A stretch of 64,000 nucleotides of DNA, from the NCBI RefSeq assembly GCF_006149005.1, contig NZ_VBSL01000019.1, positions 38,560-102,559 on the forward strand, in the 5' to 3' direction. The notes beneath the pieces are model-generated. The model was not told the DNA's origin. It made no database searches and worked only from the letters and a program-made list of their open reading frames with translations. Of this stretch, positions 1 through 8,192 are shown piece by piece (the first letter of the stretch is position 1; each line of letters begins with the position of its first letter). The translations under genes and the position numbers were made by a program. The DNA is from Larkinella sp. C7 (GTDB lineage Bacteria > Bacteroidota > Bacteroidia > Cytophagales > Spirosomataceae).

Positions 1-1144
1 AAGACCGGTTAAAAAGCGTAAACAGCCAATCAAACCGCCAGTCGGCATACAGGCGGCCGATGTTGATCTGGGATACGATGAGCAAGCCGAACAACCCAGC
101 CGCCACGCCCTGCAAGGTTTGCCAGGCGTACAAGGTGTCCTGCAATGGGTCCTGAATGGCTAACAGCGTCAGCACGGAAATGCCGGTGAGCAATAAGAGA
201 ACCGACAGCAGCAGCGGATCGGGGTAAAACCGCCGGAGCATCCAGACGCCCTGCACGGCCCAGAAAGCCCCGATAAACAGCACGACGATGACCCAGAATT
301 GTACGGTAAAAGCCGTTGGCGTGCGAACAAGGAAAGCGTGGTCCGACTTCAGTTGTCCGTAAACGACGGAACCAATCAGCCGCAGTTGGTGGGGGCGGGC
401 CGTAAAGGTATAGGATTGATCGCTGGTCAGTTGGCTCGTTCCCCGGCGGCTGCCGAACTCAAAACCGGGTTTCAGGGCGACGACGCTGTAGCCTAGATCC
501 GTCGTCAGGCCGGTGAACGAAAACCGCCCCCCGGCATCGGTGCGGGCGTAGGTAAACTGGTTGGGAAGCGTGTCGGGCTGGGCGGTGGCGGGGTGGCGTT
601 TGAGTTGCACCAGCACATTTGCCACGGGTTGTTCCGTTTCCGTAAGCACCACCTGTCCCGAAATGGTGGCAGTTCCGCTCCCCGCGCTTACGGTGGCCGG
701 ATACGGTTTTGGATTGCTCAGTTCGCGGACGTACAGGATGGAGTCGAAGCCCATTTGCTGGCGGGACAGTTGCAGGCGGTTTTGAAAATCCGCTCCGCCA
801 ATCCGGCTGCGCCACGCCACCGGCGCCCGGATCGAAAATTGTCGCTTGTTGATGGCTCCCAGGTTGTCGGGTGAGCCGTTTATGCCCAGTTTAGCCGCCA
901 GGGAGTCGGCTACCAGCGTCCGGTCGGCCGGATCGCTGTAGTAATTACCGCTGTTGAGTAAACGCTGGATCGGGGTGGGTTTCAAACCGGGCTGCAGCGT
1001 GATGGCCTGCCCGCTGGCGAGGGCTTCTTTGGCCTGATTCAAACCGGGAAGCAGGTTGATGTACAAACGCACAAACAGCAGAAGCAGCACGACGGATGCT
1101 CCCAGTAAATACAAACGACCAGACGATACAGACGTACCTTTCAT
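1..1144 (-). CDS. Multi-pass membrane protein, possibly FtsW/RodA-like, N-terminal part (partial)
   Basis: The frame is open from an ATG at 1144 to the left edge of the window, giving the first 381 residues of a longer protein. A transmembrane helix spans about residues 11-30. An extracytoplasmic region follows that includes a carboxypeptidase-regulatory-like beta fold (from about residue 156, with ISGQVV and DAGGRFSFTGL). Three hydrophobic helices then appear near the edge (FWVIVVLFIGAFW, LLLSVLLLLTGI, GVAAGLFGLLIV). It lies 16 bases downstream of the first kinase and is probably co-transcribed with it. In other bacteria a PP2C-kinase pair is often followed by an FtsW/RodA protein, and the length and helices would fit a large Bacteroidota version, but the diagnostic part lies outside the window. 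The FtsW/RodA name is inference; the membrane topology is visible. Confidence 0.6.
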   Translation of the reverse strand, partial: MKGTSVSSGRLYLLGASVVLLLLFVRLYINLLPGLNQAKEALASGQAITLQPGLKPTPIQRLLNSGNYYSDPADRTLVADSLAAKLGINGSPDNLGAINKRQFSIRAPVAWRSRIGGADFQNRLQLSRQQMGFDSILYVRELSNPKPYPATVSAGSGTATISGQVVLTETEQPVANVLVQLKRHPATAQPDTLPNQFTYARTDAGGRFSFTGLTTDLGYSVVALKPGFEFGSRRGTSQLTSDQSYTFTARPHQLRLIGSVVYGQLKSDHAFLVRTPTAFTVQFWVIVVLFIGAFWAVQGVWMLRRFYPDPLLLSVLLLLTGISVLTLLAIQDPLQDTLYAWQTLQGVAAGLFGLLIVSQINIGRLYADWRFDWLFTLFNRS

Positions 1145-1160
1145 GCAATGGGTTGAGTAG

Positions 1161-2459
1161 TTAATTTCCCGTCTTTGTGGTGTCAACGACGGTTTTCGAT
1201 GAATCCGGGGGCGATGCCGGGACGACAGGGATTTCGGGTTCCGTCGTTGTTGCCGGACTGCTGTCCGATTGGGTCGAATCGGTGGTGCTTTCGATAAAAC
1301 CATCCGACGGCGTCGTTGCAGTATCCTCGACCATTTCGCCTTGTGTTTCCGACGCGTTGGAGTCGATTTCCATCCGCGTCGAATCCGGTGCCGCCGTTGT
1401 GTTGACGTTGGTTTCCCTGGCCTGGTAAGTATAAAAAACTGCCAAACCGATCAGAATAACGACCAGGATACCCAGACCGATGTACCAGCCCGTCGGGCGG
1501 TTCGCGGGTTCTTCTTCCGGCTCTTCGGGTAGTTCCAGTTGCGGCAGCGGTTCGGCGGCTACCAACGTACGCGACGACACCGGCCCCCGGCGATCGTTCG
1601 ACCGGCCGACCTGCAATTGCTCCACATTGGCCTGGCCGAACAGCAATACCAGCTCGTTGACATCACTCAGCCGTTCCGCCGGGTTTTTGGTGAGCATCCA
1701 GTCGAGGAGTGTGTTGAGGCTGGGGGGCATAAACTGCCCCGTCGGCAACACCAACGCTGGCGGGGGCGTACGCAACACCTGCCCCATAAAGGTGGCGATG
1801 CCGGCGTTATCGGCCATCGAAAAAGGCACCCGGCCCGACAGGCATTCGTACAGAACGACGCCCAGCGAATAGTAATCCGTGGATACATCCACGCCCCGGG
1901 GATTGTCAAACTGCTCGGGGGACGCGTATTCGTATGTCATCAGCGATTGCCCCGTCATGGTTTGCGACTGTTCGCGCAGCCGGGCCACGCCGAAATCCGT
2001 CAGCAAAAAATGCAGTTCACCACTGGGCAGGAGCCGGAAAAGGATGTTCTCCGGTTTCAGGTCGCGGTGGATAATGCCCTGCGGGTGAATGGCTTTGAAG
2101 GCTTCGGCCATTTGCAGACCCAGCCGGATGACCGTCGGTATTTCCAGATGGCCTTTTTCCGCCAGGAGCGTCCGCAGGTTGCCGCCCTCAATCCATTCCA
2201 TGACGATGAAGGGCATGGGCATGTCGAGTTGAACCTCCCGGACGCGCACCACGTTCGGGTGGCGGATGTCGGTCATCAACTGCGATTCGAGCCGAAACCG
2301 CCGGAGCGTTTCGGCGTCGGTGTTGAGGGTAAAATGTTTAATCGCCACCAGATCACCCGTTGCCAGGTGACGGGCCTTTAGAACGCGGGCGTTCGAGCGG
2401 CCCAGTTCGCCGATAATTTCATAACCCGGAAAATGCGTATTGACGCTTATGGTTGGCAT
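1161..2459 (-). CDS. Membrane Ser/Thr protein kinase (PknB-like), first of a tandem pair
   Basis: Hanks-type kinase of 432 residues that should phosphorylate Ser/Thr on target proteins. Visible motifs are the VAIK lysine at residue 41, the catalytic HRDLKPEN at 131-138, DFG at 155-157 and SPE at about 180-182. The glycine-rich loop is degenerate: GELGRSNARV keeps two glycines but has Ala where the third is expected. One transmembrane helix lies at about 325-343, followed by some 89 extracytoplasmic residues rich in Ser, Thr, Asp and Glu with no recognisable sensor fold. It starts six bases after the second kinase's stop codon and is probably in the same operon as the phosphatase and FHA-like protein. 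The kinase assignment is secure; substrate and ligand are unknown. Confidence 0.93.
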   Translation of the reverse strand: MPTISVNTHFPGYEIIGELGRSNARVLKARHLATGDLVAIKHFTLNTDAETLRRFRLESQLMTDIRHPNVVRVREVQLDMPMPFIVMEWIEGGNLRTLLAEKGHLEIPTVIRLGLQMAEAFKAIHPQGIIHRDLKPENILFRLLPSGELHFLLTDFGVARLREQSQTMTGQSLMTYEYASPEQFDNPRGVDVSTDYYSLGVVLYECLSGRVPFSMADNAGIATFMGQVLRTPPPALVLPTGQFMPPSLNTLLDWMLTKNPAERLSDVNELVLLFGQANVEQLQVGRSNDRRGPVSSRTLVAAEPLPQLELPEEPEEEPANRPTGWYIGLGILVVILIGLAVFYTYQARETNVNTTAAPDSTRMEIDSNASETQGEMVEDTATTPSDGFIESTTDSTQSDSSPATTTEPEIPVVPASPPDSSKTVVDTTKTGN

Positions 2460-2465
2460 GAGTTA

Positions 2466-4052
2466 TTAAAGTAACGAGTCGGTTTTGACGGGCATCGTCT
2501 GCATCAGGGAGTCCAGATTCCTGGGTAAATCATACTTTAAGATCTTGCAACTGATTCGGATGCCCCGGTCACTGTCCGGCGCTGGCCGAACGGGGGAGGA
2601 ATTGGGCTTTACATTCATAAAAAACATCTTTTCGGTTTTATACAGACCGCCTTTCTCCTTGAAATAACTCACCTGAACCGCCACCGCCGGAAAGGGAATG
2701 GCACTGGGATTGTTGAGTTGAATCTGCGCTTTTTTGATTCCGCCGAAGAAACCGACTTTAAAATCGAGGGGCTCTACGGTCAGGGTTTTTCCGGCCGCCA
2801 GAACCTGCGCCCGGAACTGTTCCCGTCGCCGGGCTTCTTCCGCGAGTCGCAGGCTTACCGTGTCTTCTTCTTGTTCCAGATCACCCGGCACATCCGTCCC
2901 CGCAGTCTGATTCCCTGCTGGCGTATGGGTCGTATCGTTTGGTGCCAGCACGCTGGCGATGGGTTTCGTTCCAAAACCGGTAAGAACATAATACAGCCCC
3001 GCTCCGCCCGCCAGCATCACCAGCACGAGAGCCGCCAGTTTCAAACTTTTGCCCGACGACTGGCTTTGGGGCGGTTTAATCGATTCGGGTTTGACAACGA
3101 CCGGATCGGGTGAAGGAACCCTGGCTGCTTCGGGGTCTGGCTTCGCTGGATTCGGTTGCGTAACCCGGGTTGAAGGGGCGGTTTTAGGGCTGATCCGACC
3201 GGCCTGCAAATAATTCAGTTCGGCCCGTTTCAGCAACCAAGTCAGTTCGTCCGGATCATTCAGGCGTTCACTGGCTTTCTTTTTCAATAGTCCCTCCAGA
3301 AGCTCAGCGAACAGGCCCACGGTTTGGTCCTGGCTGGTCAAGGTCAGGGCTGGTGGCGCTTCGGTCAGTACTTTGTTCATGAATGTCACGATGCCCGAAT
3401 CATCATCGAGTGCGAAGGGGACGCTTCCGTGCAGGCATTCATACAGCACGACGCCCAGCGAATAATAATCCGTGGCCGTTCCGACGCCTTTCGGGTCATT
3501 GAACTGCTCGGGCGACGCATATTCGTATGTCATCAAGGATTGCCCCGTCAGCGTGCTCGATTGTTCGTGAAGCCGGGCAATTCCGAAATCCGTCAGCAAA
3601 AAATGCAGTTCACCACTCGGCAACGGGCGGAAAAGAATATTTTCCGGTTTCACATCCCGGTGAATGATGCCCTGCGGATGAATGGCCTTGAAGGCACTGG
3701 CCATTTGCAGCCCCAGCCGGATGGTGGTCGATACGTCGATGCGTTGCTGACCGGTAATGAGCTGTTTCAGGCTCCCGCCCTCAATCAGTTCCATCACGAT
3801 GTAAGGCAGTTCGGCTTCCAGTTGCACCTCCCGAACCTTGACTACGTTGGGATGGGCGATGCTGGTCATGATGGCCGATTCCCGCTGAAACCGCCGGAGC
3901 GTTTCGGCATCCGTGTTGAGCGCAAAGTGCTTGATCGCCACCAGATCGCCCGTAGCCAGGTGACGCGCCTTGAGAATCCGGGCGTTGCTGCGTCCCAATT
4001 CACTCAGCACTTCGTAGCCGGGAAACCGTGTATCAAACCGAGTGGTAGACAT
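2466..4052 (-). CDS. Membrane Ser/Thr protein kinase (PknB-like), second of a tandem pair
   Basis: Kinase of 528 residues. Its catalytic domain is closely similar to the neighbouring kinase: K41 in VAIK, HRDVKPEN at 131-138, DFG at 155-157, and the same unusual loop ELGRSNARI. The two genes therefore look like a tandem duplication. A proline-rich linker leads to a transmembrane helix at about 337-357. The extracytoplasmic part is longer than in the neighbour: a Gln/Glu/Arg-rich stretch (about 395-420) that may be helical, then a small beta-rich domain of about 100 residues up to the C-terminus. That region differs completely from the sister kinase, suggesting different signals. The ATG overlaps the phosphatase stop as TGATG, which points to translational coupling. 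Confidence 0.93.
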   Translation of the reverse strand: MSTTRFDTRFPGYEVLSELGRSNARILKARHLATGDLVAIKHFALNTDAETLRRFQRESAIMTSIAHPNVVKVREVQLEAELPYIVMELIEGGSLKQLITGQQRIDVSTTIRLGLQMASAFKAIHPQGIIHRDVKPENILFRPLPSGELHFLLTDFGIARLHEQSSTLTGQSLMTYEYASPEQFNDPKGVGTATDYYSLGVVLYECLHGSVPFALDDDSGIVTFMNKVLTEAPPALTLTSQDQTVGLFAELLEGLLKKKASERLNDPDELTWLLKRAELNYLQAGRISPKTAPSTRVTQPNPAKPDPEAARVPSPDPVVVKPESIKPPQSQSSGKSLKLAALVLVMLAGGAGLYYVLTGFGTKPIASVLAPNDTTHTPAGNQTAGTDVPGDLEQEEDTVSLRLAEEARRREQFRAQVLAAGKTLTVEPLDFKVGFFGGIKKAQIQLNNPSAIPFPAVAVQVSYFKEKGGLYKTEKMFFMNVKPNSSPVRPAPDSDRGIRISCKILKYDLPRNLDSLMQTMPVKTDSLL

Positions 4053-5503
4053 CAGCGAGGGAGTGTTTTGGATGAATCAGTCTGGTTCTGCAAGGTAACC
4101 ACAATAACGGCATCGCGGAAGGTTTCCTGTCCGATAACGGCCTGAACGGGCTGGCTCACGTTGCGAAAAGAGACCTTCGACAGATGCAGTCTCGTTCCGG
4201 GACTGGTCTCAATCCCGGTCTTGAAACCGCTAATGACCAGGTTTTGAAGCGCAACCGGCCCCGAACGGGTGATCCGTAACGCGACTTGTGCCACTGCTGT
4301 ATCGGCGGGAACGAAAACCGTCAGTCCGTTCGCGCCCACAATGCTTTGCAGCGAGTCGGTGAGCAGCAGGGGTTGGGTCAGCCGAACTGTATCCACAGGC
4401 AGCGTCAGCCGGTGATCGCTGCTGCGATACGCCGTTTGCAACAGGGAATCAAAGCGAGAAACCGCTGGCGTTAACACCTGCGTCGAGTCGACCGGGTCAG
4501 TGACCATCGGTGGATTATCGGAAACCAGCGGATCGGATTGGCTGGGACTCTGGTTTTGATACCACACCAGTCCCGCGATGGTTCCCGCCAGCACCAGCCC
4601 GATCAGAATCCAGAAACCCGTCAGGCTCCGCTTGGCCGGTTCGGTCTTCCCCGAAGTCGGCTTGGGATTATCAACCGGAGCCGGTTTTGACACGGTTTTC
4701 GACTGTAAAGTCTGGTCGGCGGGGGTAGGAACCACCGGCTGCGGGCTGGCCGGTGCCGTGTTCCGGGCCAGAACGACGGTAATGTTGTCGTTGCCGCCCT
4801 GTTTATTGGCGAGCCGAATCAACTCAGTTACCTGTTTTTCAAGGGAAAGGTTCTGGTCCAGAACGCTCCGGATTTGGGCCTGGGTAATCATGTCGGTCAG
4901 GCCATCGCTGCACAGCAGCAGCAAATCGCCCGGCAGAAAGTCCGTTTCGCCGGATTCCAGGAAGTCCGGATCATCGACCCGGTGCGCCATCGACCCCACT
5001 TCGCGCAGAATTTCGTTCCGTCGCGGGTGTTGCATGGCTTCGGCTTCCGTCAGTTCGTTGGCATCTTCCCGAACGCCCACCATCGAGTGATCGTGGGTGA
5101 GTTTTTCGAGAACGCCCCGGCGGTACCGGTACAGGCGGGTGTCGCCTACATGCACAAAATACAGTTTTTGAGTACGGCTATCGGCTACCGCCGTCGTCAA
5201 TACGCAACACATCTGCGCCAGTTGGGGATTTTGCTCGCGCTGCGCATTGATCTGGTTGTTGGCAAACACGACGGCTTCGCGCAGCATCGACAGCGGATCA
5301 CCGTTGGGCGTCGCCATATACTGTTCGATCGACTCCTTCGCGATGGCCGCAGCCCGGTCGCCCCCGGCATAACCGCCTACGCCGTCGATGGCGGCCAGCA
5401 ACGCGCTGGATTCTGACCAGATCGTCGAGCAGATGAACGTATCCTGGTTATTTTTTCGGCGTTGGCCTACATCGGTCTGACCGGCAATGAGAAACGGATT
5501 CAT
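4052..5503 (-). CDS. PP2C-family Ser/Thr phosphatase with transmembrane helix and extracytoplasmic domain
   Basis: Metal-dependent phosphatase of the PPM/PP2C family, 483 residues, expected to reverse the action of the two adjacent kinases. The N-terminal catalytic domain shows RRKNNQD (metal-binding Asp about 21), AIDGVGGYAGG (Asp 40), LCSDGLTDM and GNDNITVVLA, all PP2C signatures. A Pro-rich linker leads to a transmembrane helix near residues 295-315. About 165 extracytoplasmic residues follow with short hydrophobic beta repeats (ALQNLVISGFKTGI, LHLSKVSFRN) that resemble one or two turns of a parallel beta-helix. An extracellular extension of that kind is uncommon for PP2C enzymes. The stop overlaps the next kinase's ATG by one base. 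The phosphatase call is secure; the role of the outer domain is unknown. Confidence 0.93.
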   Translation of the reverse strand: MNPFLIAGQTDVGQRRKNNQDTFICSTIWSESSALLAAIDGVGGYAGGDRAAAIAKESIEQYMATPNGDPLSMLREAVVFANNQINAQREQNPQLAQMCCVLTTAVADSRTQKLYFVHVGDTRLYRYRRGVLEKLTHDHSMVGVREDANELTEAEAMQHPRRNEILREVGSMAHRVDDPDFLESGETDFLPGDLLLLCSDGLTDMITQAQIRSVLDQNLSLEKQVTELIRLANKQGGNDNITVVLARNTAPASPQPVVPTPADQTLQSKTVSKPAPVDNPKPTSGKTEPAKRSLTGFWILIGLVLAGTIAGLVWYQNQSPSQSDPLVSDNPPMVTDPVDSTQVLTPAVSRFDSLLQTAYRSSDHRLTLPVDTVRLTQPLLLTDSLQSIVGANGLTVFVPADTAVAQVALRITRSGPVALQNLVISGFKTGIETSPGTRLHLSKVSFRNVSQPVQAVIGQETFRDAVIVVTLQNQTDSSKTLPR

Positions 5504-5572
5504 TGAGCAAGGGAACGTGATAAAGGAAACAGTTCTACTGGATAGAACCGCTGGCAGCGCATTCTGTTGGCT

Positions 5573-5656
5573 TTATCGGGGTAAATCCTGAAAATGCCGG
5601 ACAACCAACACCAGCACAAACAGGAGCAGCAACACGACAAACAAGGCATCAATCAT
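5573..5656 (-). CDS. Putative 27-residue single-helix membrane peptide
   Basis: A short frame starts with ATG at 5656, overlapping the last eight bases of the FHA-like gene, and stops with TAA at 5575-5573. It encodes MIDALFVVLLLLFVLVLV followed by VRHFQDLPR. Nearly all of it is one hydrophobic helix with a charged C-terminal tail, which looks like a small membrane protein rather than random sequence. It lies between the FHA-like gene and the PP2C phosphatase gene, in the same direction, and overlap with the upstream stop suggests translational coupling. I do not recognise a family. It could be a helper subunit of the kinase/phosphatase complex, or a chance frame in an intergenic gap of 145 bases. 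Confidence 0.45.
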   Translation of the reverse strand: MIDALFVVLLLLFVLVLVVRHFQDLPR

Positions 5657-6656
5657 GGCGTTGAAAGGTTAGGGTGACCATGCTATTGAGCAGAATCTGA
5701 GCCTGATCCGGCAGCGCGTACCATTGCGGACTGGCGGGTTCGCTGCGCGGAATAAGCTGTTCGTTCACCCGGGTTTCGTTGCGGCTGAACGATGCAATCT
5801 GAAAAGCCTGCATCTCGTCGTTGTAGCGAATTCGGGCGTGGGGGTTCGATACATAAGCCGATTCGAGCAACAGGTAGTTGGGAAAATGCTGGTTATCGGG
5901 TTCCTTCCGCGCCACCACAATTTCGCGGTCGCGCATCAGGTACGAATCTTCCTTGTTCAATTCCGCAATGTAATGGTTGATCTGAGCCAGTCCGGCACCC
6001 AGACTGCGGGGCAATCCCGGCGCGTGACGGGTCGCGGGGGCTCCGGCTGGTGGTCGTGCGGTGGTCGGTGCCGGTGTCGAAAACGTAAACTTCACGACAA
6101 ACGCACCCGGTTCCCGAAAATCAATGTGCTGGAAGGTGTTCGGATCAATGTCCACTTTCTCAAACCGGTTGGTCTGTTTGACCCGTCGCGTGACGTGAAT
6201 CCGGTCGGGTGATTGCGCCGGGTCGTTTCCGGGTAAAATACCGGTCAGGGCACCCACCACTTTGACATCCGTTGGCGTGACCGGTTCTCCACCAAATTCA
6301 CGGCCGCCCCCAAACTTGAAGAACCAGTTGGCGGCCACCGGCACCACGCGTTCGTAGTTCGACTTTTGGGACTCAATGAAAGTCGTAAAGGCATTTACCG
6401 CTTCGTTGACAATCACCGGGAACGCATTCTGGCGTGCTTCGTAGGTGTCGGGATGCAGAATGATCAAAAAATGCGCATTGAAAAGCATGCTTTTTCCGAC
6501 GGATTCCCGCGGCACGGAATCCTGAAACGACGCCACCAGTTCGTTCAGAATGCGCGTATTGGAAACGGTAGCAACCGGATTGGTTTTGGGCTGACTGGAG
6601 GACGGCACCAGGAGATTCCCTAATTTACTAAGCCAGTCGCTGGGCTGATCTGCCAT
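5649..6656 (-). CDS. FHA-like phosphothreonine-binding protein, FhaA-like architecture
   Basis: Protein of 335 residues with no signal peptide or membrane helix, so probably cytoplasmic. The last 80 residues look like a forkhead-associated (FHA) domain: SNPHARIRY matches the S-x-x-H core of FHA domains, and later beta strands include ILLNSMVTLTF at the end. The N-terminal 140 residues (MLFNAHFLIILHPDTYEA and what follows) vaguely recall the N-terminal domain of actinobacterial FhaA, though this is weak. A Pro/Ala-rich linker lies at about 205-225. As the first gene of the phosphatase-kinase operon it would fit a phospho-dependent adaptor binding phosphorylated kinase. Hedge: the canonical FHA Gly-Arg strand is not obvious, so a profile search is needed to confirm. 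Confidence 0.5.
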   Translation of the reverse strand: MADQPSDWLSKLGNLLVPSSSQPKTNPVATVSNTRILNELVASFQDSVPRESVGKSMLFNAHFLIILHPDTYEARQNAFPVIVNEAVNAFTTFIESQKSNYERVVPVAANWFFKFGGGREFGGEPVTPTDVKVVGALTGILPGNDPAQSPDRIHVTRRVKQTNRFEKVDIDPNTFQHIDFREPGAFVVKFTFSTPAPTTARPPAGAPATRHAPGLPRSLGAGLAQINHYIAELNKEDSYLMRDREIVVARKEPDNQHFPNYLLLESAYVSNPHARIRYNDEMQAFQIASFSRNETRVNEQLIPRSEPASPQWYALPDQAQILLNSMVTLTFQRHD

Positions 6657-6888
6657 GAATGAATTCCGTTAGGATGGTATTGTCTCTTTAACGCTGAATG
6701 TAAAAGATTTCTTTTGATGAACCAATAAGTTCCTGCGTCCGGTTTGGAGTAGGTTATACCGGTTCCAGCCCTTTTCCGTTCAGATTTATAGTTTTTACAA
6801 AATAAGTCTGATATTTGATGCCCGGCTTTCCATTCGAACCCGAAGAGAGATAGCCGGTTTATAAACCCCGATACTTCTAAACGTTCGT

Positions 6889-8067
6889 ATGAAACAATTC
6901 TTTCTCTCCGCCGTCCTGCTGGGGATGCTCGTCGGCTGTAATAACTCCCAAAAACAACAAGAATCGTCAACCATGTCGGATAGTACAAGCACAGCGGCCG
7001 CTGATTCAGCCAGCGGTTTGCCTGATCGTTCGCGTTTTCAGAAAGACGTCGAAGGAAAACAGGCTGATTTATTCGTTTTGACCAATGCCAGCGGAATGAA
7101 AGTCGCCATCACAAACTACGGCGGCCGCATTGTCAGCATTCTGGTGCCGGATAAAACCGGTAAACTGCTGGATGTAAACCTGGGCCATAGCAGCATCGAT
7201 GACTACCTGGAAAACGAATCGTTCTTCGGAACGCTGGTGGGTCGGTATGGCAACCGGATCGGAAAAGGAAAGTTTACGCTCGACGGTAAAACGTATCAGC
7301 TCGCGACCAACAACGGCCCTAATTCCCTGCACGGGGGCAAAAAAGGTTTCAACGCCAAAATGTGGGATGCCACGCCGGTGGGCAGCAACGGCCTGAAACT
7401 GCACTACGTTTCGCCGGACGGGGAAGAAAATTATCCGGGAACGCTGACGGTCGATGTGACGTATACGCTTACCGATGACAATGGCATTAAAATTGACTAT
7501 CAGGCGACTACCGACAAAAGCACGGTCGTCAACCTGACCAACCACGCTTATTTCAACCTGAATGGCGAAGGCTCCGGCTCCGTGGCCGACCATCTGGTGG
7601 AAATCAAGGCCGATCGCTACACACCGGTGGACGCGACCCTGATTCCGACGGGCGAACTGGCTCCGGTGGATGGAACGCCGTTCGATTTGCGGAAACCGGT
7701 TGCCATTGGCGAGCGCCAGGATGCCGACCATCCGCAGATTAAAAACGGGGGCGGTTTCGACCATAATTTCGTGCTGAACGGCGGCCAGACCGCTGAACCA
7801 CGGCTGATTGCTACGGTGACTTCGCCCAAAACCGGCATCTCGATGGATGTGCTGACGACGGAGCCGGGGGTGCAGTTTTACGGTGGTAACTTCCTGAATG
7901 GAAAGCGGACCGGTAAAAGCGGCAAACCGTACGACAAACGGTCGGCGTTCTGTCTGGAAACCCAGCACTTTCCCGATTCGCCCAACCAGTCCAAATTCCC
8001 AACGACGGTTTTGAAACCGGGTGAAACGTACAAAACCACGACGGAATACCGGTTTTCGGTGAAGTAA
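6889..8067 (+). CDS. galM: Aldose 1-epimerase (galactose mutarotase), lipoprotein
   Basis: Interconverts alpha and beta anomers of hexoses such as galactose. The 392 residues begin with a lipoprotein signal peptide with lipobox LVGC (Cys17), so the enzyme is membrane-anchored in the periplasm or at the surface. Family motifs are NYGGRIVSILVPDK, FGTLVGRYGNRIGKGKF, the catalytic-His region TNHAYFNLNGEGSG, and the catalytic-Glu end region LETQHFPDSPNQ. The length fits periplasmic GalM homologues of Bacteroidota. The start codon is placed by the signal peptide. Just downstream lie a 32-bp inverted repeat and a secreted glycoside hydrolase on the same strand, suggesting a role in sugar use, although the repeat may separate the transcripts. 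Confidence 0.95.
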   Translation: MKQFFLSAVLLGMLVGCNNSQKQQESSTMSDSTSTAAADSASGLPDRSRFQKDVEGKQADLFVLTNASGMKVAITNYGGRIVSILVPDKTGKLLDVNLGHSSIDDYLENESFFGTLVGRYGNRIGKGKFTLDGKTYQLATNNGPNSLHGGKKGFNAKMWDATPVGSNGLKLHYVSPDGEENYPGTLTVDVTYTLTDDNGIKIDYQATTDKSTVVNLTNHAYFNLNGEGSGSVADHLVEIKADRYTPVDATLIPTGELAPVDGTPFDLRKPVAIGERQDADHPQIKNGGGFDHNFVLNGGQTAEPRLIATVTSPKTGISMDVLTTEPGVQFYGGNFLNGKRTGKSGKPYDKRSAFCLETQHFPDSPNQSKFPTTVLKPGETYKTTTEYRFSVK

Positions 8068-8085
8068 TGTTTCCTTTTAATCATA

Positions 8086-8168
8086 AATGTAAAATGATGA
8101 ATGCTAAATGTAAAAGTGATCGGCTGGCTGCTTCTAACTTTTACATTTAGCATTCATCATTTTACATT
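8086..8168. repeat. Perfect 32-bp intergenic inverted repeat
   Basis: Arm 8086-8117 is the exact reverse complement of arm 8137-8168, with a 19-base loop. Each arm is built from short repeated words (atgtaaa, gaatgctaaatg). It lies between galM and the glycoside hydrolase. There is no T-run directly after it, so it is not a classic intrinsic terminator, though it could slow or stop transcription or protect mRNA ends. Confidence 0.85.
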
Positions 8169-8192
8169 GAGCGTTAACAATCCTTATAACTC

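Noticed and set aside
7069..7968. A 299-codon minus-strand frame over galM
   Set aside because: galM has full family motifs; the antisense frame is a composition artefact.
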